From NCBI GenBank assembly GCA_030836925.1, contig JAUPLK010000031.1:1-10728 (forward strand): a DNA stretch of 10,728 nt. The letters are read 5' to 3'. The notes under the pieces are model-generated. The model was not told the origin of the DNA, ran no database searches, and was given only the letters and a program-made list of their open reading frames with translations. Position numbers and translations under genes: made by a program. The DNA comes from Pseudomonadota bacterium (GTDB lineage Bacteria > Pseudomonadota > Gammaproteobacteria > Steroidobacterales > GCA-2729495). Numbering within the stretch: the first letter of the stretch is position 1; every line of letters starts with the position of its first letter. Below, piece after piece: positions 5,729-10,728 of this stretch.

Positions 5729-6913
5729 ATGCAAAGCCGGTCCGAGTTGCCCCTTCCCGATGATTCCGCTTTGGCACACAGCAATTGTGTTGCCGATCTT
5801 GTGCGCGCGCGCCTGGCCGCCAGCCATGGCCGGATCAGCTTCGCCGACTACATGGACCTGGTGTTGTATGCGCCGGGCCTCGGTTACTACTGTGCGGGCA
5901 TGCAGAAGTTTGGCCCGGCGGGCGATTTTGTCACTGCACCGGGTCTGGGCCGCGTTTTCGCCCGCTGTCTGGCGCGCGTGGTGGGCGATGCCCTTGATCA
6001 GCTGGGCGGTGGCGTGGTGCTCGAAGTCGGTGGTGGTACCGGGGCGCTGGCTGCCGACCTGCTCGAGGCCTTGCGGGCACGTCCGCCCCGGCAATATCTG
6101 CTGCTGGAGTTGAGCGCTGATCTGCGTGAACGGCAGCGTGCGAGGCTGGCGGCACAGGTGCCGGGGTTGCTTGATCGCGTGCAGTGGCTGGATCGTCTGC
6201 CGGCAAGCCCGCTGACCGGTGTACTCATCGCCAATGAAGTGCTCGATGCGCTGCCGGTTGAGCGGTTCACCATGCAGGATGGAAAACCCCTGCAGCTCGG
6301 CGTGTGCCTGCGCGATGGCAAGTTCGCATGGTCGGCGATGGAGGCGCCGGCAGCGCTTGCAGCCGAGGTCCGCGCCATCGAGGAGGATATCGGCGCCGCT
6401 TTGCCCGAGGGCTACAGTTCCGAGATCTGCCTGCGCCAGCCAGCATGGCTGGGCGCGCTGGCAGGGGTGTTGGGCCGGGGCCTCGCGCTGTTCACGGACT
6501 ACGGCTATTCGCGTCGTGAGTACTATCACCCCCAGCGTACTGCGGGGACGCTGGCCTGCCACTACCGCCACCATTGGCATGCCGATCCGTTTTTCCTGCC
6601 TGGCCTGCAGGACATCACGGCGTGGGTCGACTTCAGTGCCGCAGCCAGGGCCGCAACGGCGGCGGGTCTCGGCATCGCTGCCTATACGACTCAGGCGCAC
6701 TTTCTGCTCGCCACGGGCATTTTGCAGGAGATGGAAACCGATCTCGCGCAAAATCAGGGCCAGTCACCCGGCCAGATACAGGCAAAAGCCGCCGAACTGA
6801 GGCAGTTGTTGATGCCCGGTGAAATGGGTGAGCGATTCAAGCTGCTGGCGCTGACGCGTGACTTCGCACCCGTCAGCGAGTTGACGATGCGCGATATGCA
6901 AGCCGGGCTGTGA
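5729..6913 (+). CDS. SAM-dependent methyltransferase, MidA/NDUFAF7 family (DUF185)
   Basis: This 394-aa protein belongs to the COG1565/DUF185 family. The mitochondrial member NDUFAF7 (MidA) methylates an arginine of the complex I subunit NDUFS2; the bacterial role is not established. Family marks in order are DYMDLVLYAPGLGYY-like at 40-54 (ADYMDL, then GLGYY), GDFVTAP at 65-71, the SAM-binding LEVGGGTGALAADLL at 98-112, IANEVLDALPVERF at 167-180, and later FTDYGY, REYYHPQR, GTLACHYRHH and the DITAWVDFSA segment. The full set implies a functional enzyme. The ATG at 5729 has no Shine-Dalgarno sequence, yet the first family block begins about 35 residues in, so the start is plausible but not certain. 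It is divergent from the pteridine reductase (62 bp) and ends 5 bp before the convergent cca stop. Confidence 0.88.
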   Translation: MQSRSELPLPDDSALAHSNCVADLVRARLAASHGRISFADYMDLVLYAPGLGYYCAGMQKFGPAGDFVTAPGLGRVFARCLARVVGDALDQLGGGVVLEVGGGTGALAADLLEALRARPPRQYLLLELSADLRERQRARLAAQVPGLLDRVQWLDRLPASPLTGVLIANEVLDALPVERFTMQDGKPLQLGVCLRDGKFAWSAMEAPAALAAEVRAIEEDIGAALPEGYSSEICLRQPAWLGALAGVLGRGLALFTDYGYSRREYYHPQRTAGTLACHYRHHWHADPFFLPGLQDITAWVDFSAAARAATAAGLGIAAYTTQAHFLLATGILQEMETDLAQNQGQSPGQIQAKAAELRQLLMPGEMGERFKLLALTRDFAPVSELTMRDMQAGL

Positions 6914-6918
6914 GGGCT

Positions 6919-8187
6919 TCAGTCGGGCTGAGCTGATGCAGATCCGGTGCCGGCGTGCTCAGCAACGAAACGGGTACGTGCAGCGATACAGGCTTCGAGT
7001 CGCGCCTGACGAATGGCGGCGCCAAGCGCCTCGCCAGCCAGTCCCTGGCTGGCAACCGTCGCTGTGTCGACAGATCGTGCCGCTTGCCACACGGCATGGA
7101 GCAGTTCGCGCTGGGGGTAGGGCATGCTCTCGAGCCCGGTGCGGCCGCGTGCGTCAGCCTCACAGGCATCCAGGAATGGTTCCACGCCATTCGCCTTGCG
7201 AAAAGCGTCGAGGCTCTCCAGCAGAACCAATATCGTTGCCGGCTTCAGTTCCAGTGCCCGATGGCAATTACCGTGATGACGGGTGACGGCGATGGCGAGG
7301 TTGCGAAAACGGTTGGGGATGGCCAGGCGATCACACAATTGCTGTACGAGTGCCACGCCGCGTTCTTCATGCCCGAAGTGCCTGGGCAGCTCGGCTTTCG
7401 GTGTGGTGCCTTTGCCCAGATCGTGTACCAGCACGGCGAAGCGCACCTCGGGTGTATGCCCGAGGCGGGCTGATTGCGCCAGGGCCAGCAGGATATGCTT
7501 GCCGGTGTCGATTTCAGGGTGCCATTTTTCCGGTTGCGGTACGCCAAACAGTGCGGCGACCTCCGGGAACACCACCGCCAGCGCGCCGCAGTCATGCAGG
7601 ACTTCAAAATAGACATCCGGTCGCGACTCGCCGAGTGCGGATTCGGTTTCCTGCCAGACGCGCTCCGGTACCAGAGCCGCAACCTCACCAGCCTCGACCA
7701 TCTCGCGCATCAGCTGCCGTGTGGCGTCTGCAACGCGAAAGCCCAGAGCGTGGAAGCGGGCGGCAAAGCGCGCCACCCGCAGGATCCGCACCGGGTCTTC
7801 ACGGAATGCATCGGAAACGTGGTGCAGAAGTCGTTCGCGCAGATGGATCTGGCCGCCTGCCGGGTCGATGAGGGCACCGGAAGGATCTTCGGCGATGGCA
7901 TTGATGGTGAGGTCGCGTCGTCGCAGATCATCTTCCAGCGTGACCGACGGATCGGAACGGACATCGAAGCCGTGATACCCGGGTCCGGTTTTCAGTTCGG
8001 TACGGGCGAGGGCGTACTCCTCATGGGTTTCCGGATGCAGGTAAACCGGGAAACTCCGGCCGACGCGCCGGTAACCCTGTGTTTCCATCTCGGCCGGTGT
8101 TGCGCCCACGACGACCCAGTCACGCTCCCGGACCGCCAGGCCCAGCAGCCGGTCGCGCACGGCGCCGCCTACCAGATAGATCTGCAT
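6919..8187 (-). CDS. cca: Multifunctional CCA-adding tRNA nucleotidyltransferase
   Basis: Cca adds or repairs the 3'-terminal CCA of tRNAs. Forms with an HD domain, as here, also have phosphohydrolase activity in E. coli. The 422-aa protein follows E. coli Cca (412 aa) almost block by block: YLVGGAVRDRLLG at 4-16, RDWVVVGATP at 22-31, EEYALARTE at 56-64, LEDDLRRRDLTINA at 84-97, REDPVRILRVARFAARF at 129-145, and the HD site VHDLGKG with H255 and D256. The first carboxylate of the nucleotidyl-transfer pair is Glu (E21) where E. coli has Asp; D23 is kept. The ATG at 8187 gives the canonical MQIYLVGG start, with GAGG 8 nt upstream; a longer frame would overlap the preceding gene. It lies 25 nt after the NDUFA9-like gene and is probably cotranscribed with it. 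Confidence 0.96.
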   Translation of the reverse strand: MQIYLVGGAVRDRLLGLAVRERDWVVVGATPAEMETQGYRRVGRSFPVYLHPETHEEYALARTELKTGPGYHGFDVRSDPSVTLEDDLRRRDLTINAIAEDPSGALIDPAGGQIHLRERLLHHVSDAFREDPVRILRVARFAARFHALGFRVADATRQLMREMVEAGEVAALVPERVWQETESALGESRPDVYFEVLHDCGALAVVFPEVAALFGVPQPEKWHPEIDTGKHILLALAQSARLGHTPEVRFAVLVHDLGKGTTPKAELPRHFGHEERGVALVQQLCDRLAIPNRFRNLAIAVTRHHGNCHRALELKPATILVLLESLDAFRKANGVEPFLDACEADARGRTGLESMPYPQRELLHAVWQAARSVDTATVASQGLAGEALGAAIRQARLEACIAARTRFVAEHAGTGSASAQPD

Positions 8188-8212
8188 GGGCCGGACCTCA
8201 CGGCACCAGCCA

Positions 8213-9160
8213 TCAGCGGCCGGCCGTGCGACGACAGATATCGTAGTGGCTGTGCAGACCGGCTCCACCGAGCGCGGCGGCCAGGTTTGCGGTCAGCGAA
8301 CGTGGCCTGATGCCGAGGCGTTTCATGCCGTCTTCCGTACCGACACTGTCGAGCAGCATCGAGCGGTAGTTGTCGGTCGAGAACGGCTTGCCCGGCACGA
8401 AGTCCATCCATGCAGCCTGGGCGCGCGACAGACCCCGCGACATGCCGATGATCCACCGGGCAAGGCCCAGGGTGTCAGCGATCATCTGGACGATTTCCCG
8501 GAGCGTGAAGGACTCGGCGCCATAGAGTTGCAGCGTCTGGTGCGTCGTTTTCGGATCCTGCAGCGTGCGGGCAATGGCGAGCACCAGATCATCGACGTGC
8601 AGTGGTGCAAAGCGGGTATCTGGCATGGGCAGCGTGAATGCCCAGGGAATCAGCTTCAGAAGTCCCGCAAAGCGGTTGAGGAAGGAGTCGCCCGGACCAT
8701 AGATGACCGAGGGCTGCAGAATCGTCCAGTCCAGCGGCGCAGCGCGCAGCAAGGCTTCGGCTTCGCCCTTGCTGCGCAGATAGTGGCTGGTTGCCTGTGG
8801 AGCCCCTGCGTTCAGCGCACTGATCTGGATGAGGCGCGACACGCCTGCGCCGGCACAGGCCGTGATCAGTGTGTGCATCAGGTCCACGTGAGCGCGCCGG
8901 AAGCCCCGGCCATCACGGCCCGATTCATTCAGGATGCCGATCAGGTTGATGACTGCATCGCAGCCGCCGAGCAGTCCGGCGAGCGTGCCAGGTGCCTGCA
9001 CGTCGGCACGAATGATCCTTGTCGAGGGCTGGATGCGCAGATGCCGTGCACGCTCCGGATCCCGCGTCGGTACCGTGATGCGATGTCCCTGGTTCGCAAG
9101 ATGGGTGATCAGTCGTGAACCGACAAAGCCCGTTCCGCCGAGTATGCAATAAGAAGCCAT
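8213..9160 (-). CDS. NAD(P)-binding epimerase-like protein, complex I NDUFA9 family
   Basis: The 315-aa protein is an extended/atypical SDR with an N-terminal Rossmann motif GGTGFVGS at 8-15, an acidic-basic loop TRDPERA after the second strand, INLIGIL around 71-77, ISALNAG near 113-119, Y127-x-x-x-K131 in HYLRSK, and QPSVIYGPGD at 149-158. This pattern is that of the group annotated as complex I NDUFA9 subunit family or NAD-dependent epimerase. The substrate is unknown, and a part in complex I is not shown for bacteria. Unlike many members of binding-only groups, it keeps the YxxxK pair, so catalysis is possible. The ATG at 9160 has AGGGG only 4 nt upstream. It begins 15 nt after degQ and ends 25 nt before cca, suggesting a degQ-NDUFA9-like-cca transcript. 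Confidence 0.85.
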   Translation of the reverse strand: MASYCILGGTGFVGSRLITHLANQGHRITVPTRDPERARHLRIQPSTRIIRADVQAPGTLAGLLGGCDAVINLIGILNESGRDGRGFRRAHVDLMHTLITACAGAGVSRLIQISALNAGAPQATSHYLRSKGEAEALLRAAPLDWTILQPSVIYGPGDSFLNRFAGLLKLIPWAFTLPMPDTRFAPLHVDDLVLAIARTLQDPKTTHQTLQLYGAESFTLREIVQMIADTLGLARWIIGMSRGLSRAQAAWMDFVPGKPFSTDNYRSMLLDSVGTEDGMKRLGIRPRSLTANLAAALGGAGLHSHYDICRRTAGR

Positions 9161-9175
9161 AAAACCCCTGGGTGA

Positions 9176-10552
9176 TCAGCGGATCTGCAACAGCAGGTTC
9201 CGGTTGCCACGACGCACACTCATGATCAGCAGGCTCTGCTGGCTGGCCGCCTGCTGCAGTTCGCGCACGTTGCGCACCCGCTTGCGGTTGACCGAAACGA
9301 TGATGTCGTTTGGCCGTATGCCAGCCAGCGCCGCCGGACTGTTGGGCTCGACCGCATCGATGCTGACGCCCGGTCCGGTGAAGTCCTCGCCCTTGCCTTC
9401 ATGATTGCCGAGTTGGGCGCCCGCAAGGCCAGGGTGTACGTCACCGCCATCGATCTGCGCGCTGCTGCTGACTTCGCTGAGCACCGTAACGAACTGGCGT
9501 CGCTTGCCGTCGCGAATCACATCGATGCGCACCGAATCACCGCTGCGCTTGAGGCCGATCGTGTTGCGCAGGTCGGATGCGTTCTTGATTCGCTGGCCAT
9601 CGACCGAGACGATGACATCGCCGACGATGATCCCGGACTTTTCTGCTGCCGAGCCGTCGACGATCTCCTGAACCAGTGCGCCCTCCGCTGTTCCCTCGAT
9701 GCCGAAGGCCTTGGCGCTGTCGGCATTGAAATCGGAAATGCTCACGCCGAGCAGTCCGCGTTTGACCTCGCCGAACTGCAGGATCTGGTTCATGATCGAT
9801 TTGGCGATGTTCACCGGAATCGCAAAACCGATGCCGATATTGCCGCCGCTGTTGCTGAAGATCGCCGAGTTGATGCCGATCAGCTCGCCGCGCAGATTGA
9901 CAAGTGCGCCACCGGAATTGCCCGGATTGATCGATGCGTCGGTCTGGATGAAGTCCTCATAGCCATCCGGGTTGATGCCGCTGCGTCCGAGGGCGCTGAC
10001 GATGCCCGAGGTGACGGTATGTTGCAGTCCGAACGGGTTGCCGATTGCGAGCACAAAGTCCCCGACCTGTACCTGGTCGGAATTGCCCAGCTTCATCTGC
10101 ACCAGGTTCTTTGCATTCTCGACCTGCAGTACGGCGATGTCGGTGCCGGGATCAGAGCCGATCACCTTGGCCTTCAGGCTGCGGTTGTCATTGAGGTAGA
10201 TCTCGATCAGTTCGGCGCTCTCGACCACATGATGATTGGTCAGGATGTAGCCCTTGGTGGCATCGACAATGACCCCGGAGCCGGCACTTTGCACCTCGCG
10301 CCGCTGCTGCTGGGGTTGCTGCTGGTCGGGAAAGCCGAAAAACCGGCGGAAGAAGGGGTCTTCCATCAGTGGATTGGTGGGCGCGTTGACGGTGCCTTTG
10401 GTGGCGATGCTGACCACGGCTGGCTCCACCTGTTTGACCAGTGGTGCGAGCGTGGGTATTTCCTGATTGCCAATGCGCGCCGGCAGCTGTGCGCCGGCCG
10501 TAGCGGAGACAAGGGCCAGCAACAGCGCAGCCCGACAGAAAAGTCCTGTCAT
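9176..10552 (-). CDS. degQ: Periplasmic serine protease, Do/DegQ (HtrA) family
   Basis: This is an ATP-independent protease and chaperone of envelope protein quality control. From the chosen ATG (10552) the protein has 458 aa, close to E. coli DegQ (455 aa). The first 21 residues form a signal peptide (MTGLFCR, a hydrophobic ALLLALVSA core, then AGA just before Q22). The trypsin-like domain has the triad H108 (TNHHVV), D138 (GTDIAVL) and S213 (GNSGGA). A short, Gln-rich LA-type loop lies around 71-88, shorter than in DegP as I remember it. PDZ1 spans about 265-355 (GLLGVSI, AEKSGIIVGDVIVSVDG) and PDZ2 about 390-458 (AALAGIRPNDIIVSVN). An alternative ATG at 10594 would lengthen the N-terminus by 14 residues. 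GAAGG lies 10 nt upstream of the chosen ATG. DegP or MucD assignment is possible. No rseA/mucA-type neighbours are seen. Confidence 0.9.
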   Translation of the reverse strand: MTGLFCRAALLLALVSATAGAQLPARIGNQEIPTLAPLVKQVEPAVVSIATKGTVNAPTNPLMEDPFFRRFFGFPDQQQPQQQRREVQSAGSGVIVDATKGYILTNHHVVESAELIEIYLNDNRSLKAKVIGSDPGTDIAVLQVENAKNLVQMKLGNSDQVQVGDFVLAIGNPFGLQHTVTSGIVSALGRSGINPDGYEDFIQTDASINPGNSGGALVNLRGELIGINSAIFSNSGGNIGIGFAIPVNIAKSIMNQILQFGEVKRGLLGVSISDFNADSAKAFGIEGTAEGALVQEIVDGSAAEKSGIIVGDVIVSVDGQRIKNASDLRNTIGLKRSGDSVRIDVIRDGKRRQFVTVLSEVSSSAQIDGGDVHPGLAGAQLGNHEGKGEDFTGPGVSIDAVEPNSPAALAGIRPNDIIVSVNRKRVRNVRELQQAASQQSLLIMSVRRGNRNLLLQIR

Positions 10553-10728
10553 GCGTACAAAACCTTCGGCAGGTGATTGAAGACGCGGAATCATAACGTT
10601 TTTTCGCCCTTGCCGAGCGCCTCTGCACGGCTGGTCAGTGGCTGGTGAGCAGGGCAGCATGGGTCCCAATATGTAGTGTGACCATGGGTGCCCGGATTGG
10701 CCGAAAAAGATTAAGCCGGGGCCCTGAA
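10553..10728. other. Region upstream of degQ at the right edge
   Basis: No gene is supported here. I found no convincing sigma-70 promoter; the best partial -10 is CATATT on the minus strand near 10670, without a -35 box. I also found no sigma-E-like promoter (GAACTT with TCTGA). A 7-bp direct repeat CATGGGT occurs at 10658 and 10683, 25 bp apart. The degQ promoter probably lies in this stretch or beyond the window. Confidence 0.4.

Noticed and set aside
4797..6113. Plus-strand open frame running across folK, the pteridine reductase and the methyltransferase
   Set aside because: It overlaps three real genes in the wrong frame or strand and has no domain signature.
8186..9118. Plus-strand open frame (310 codons) opposite the NDUFA9-like gene
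   Set aside because: It is the antisense of a clear SDR with a Rossmann motif and has no independent support.
9401..10576. Long plus-strand open frame (391 codons) opposite degQ
   Set aside because: It mirrors the protease gene, is rich in Asp/Ala/Leu/Gly without a known motif, and has no ribosome binding site or promoter that I can see.
10658..10689. Direct repeat CATGGGT, two copies 25 bp apart
   Set aside because: Seven bases twice in a short region is easily chance, and no promoter is placed to make it an operator.

Overview
The window is GC-rich, densely packed chromosomal DNA carrying ten housekeeping genes and no sign of mobile elements, CRISPR arrays, tRNAs or rRNAs. The gene content points to a gammaproteobacterium. 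On the minus strand lies rpsU-yqeY-dnaG, which with rpoD (presumably just beyond the left edge) forms the macromolecular synthesis operon. It is divergent from tsaD-folB-folK. As far as I remember, Pseudomonas has a similar rpoD-dnaG-yqeY-rpsU / tsaD-plsY-folB-folK-cca neighbourhood. The Cca, bS21 and FolB proteins closely resemble their E. coli counterparts. I cannot name a genus; a deep lineage near the Xanthomonadales is a guess.

Layout, left to right. Positions 1-126 hold the dnaG downstream region and a strong-looking minus-strand promoter at the very edge. Then on the minus strand come dnaG (127-1920), yqeY (1965-2417), an intercistronic terminator (2437-2457) and rpsU (2554-2769). The rpsU leader has two hairpins, one of them terminator-like, and a sigma-70 promoter at 2871-2899. 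On the plus strand follow tsaD (2938-3966), folB (3992-4348) and folK (4345-4857, overlapping folB by 4 nt). A pteridine-reductase-type short-chain dehydrogenase (4884-5666, minus) converges on folK and diverges from a MidA/NDUFAF7-family methyltransferase (5729-6913, plus). A minus-strand run completes the window: a DegQ-type periplasmic protease (9176-10552), an NDUFA9-like NAD(P)-binding protein (8213-9160) and cca (6919-8187).

How the genes fit together. rpsU, yqeY and dnaG serve translation initiation, a tRNA-amidotransferase-like function and replication priming. The sequence shows how they could be expressed unequally: one promoter, a terminator after rpsU, non-ATG starts throughout, and a separate promoter ahead of the gene after dnaG. 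tsaD makes the t6A tRNA modification. folB, folK and the adjacent pteridine reductase form a small folate/pterin cluster. cca finishes tRNA 3' ends. DegQ works in envelope quality control.

No undescribed multigene system is evident. The points worth following up are regulatory (the rpsU leader, the intercistronic terminator and the edge promoter) and contextual (the pteridine reductase beside folB-folK, and two homologues of mitochondrial complex I proteins flanking cca).
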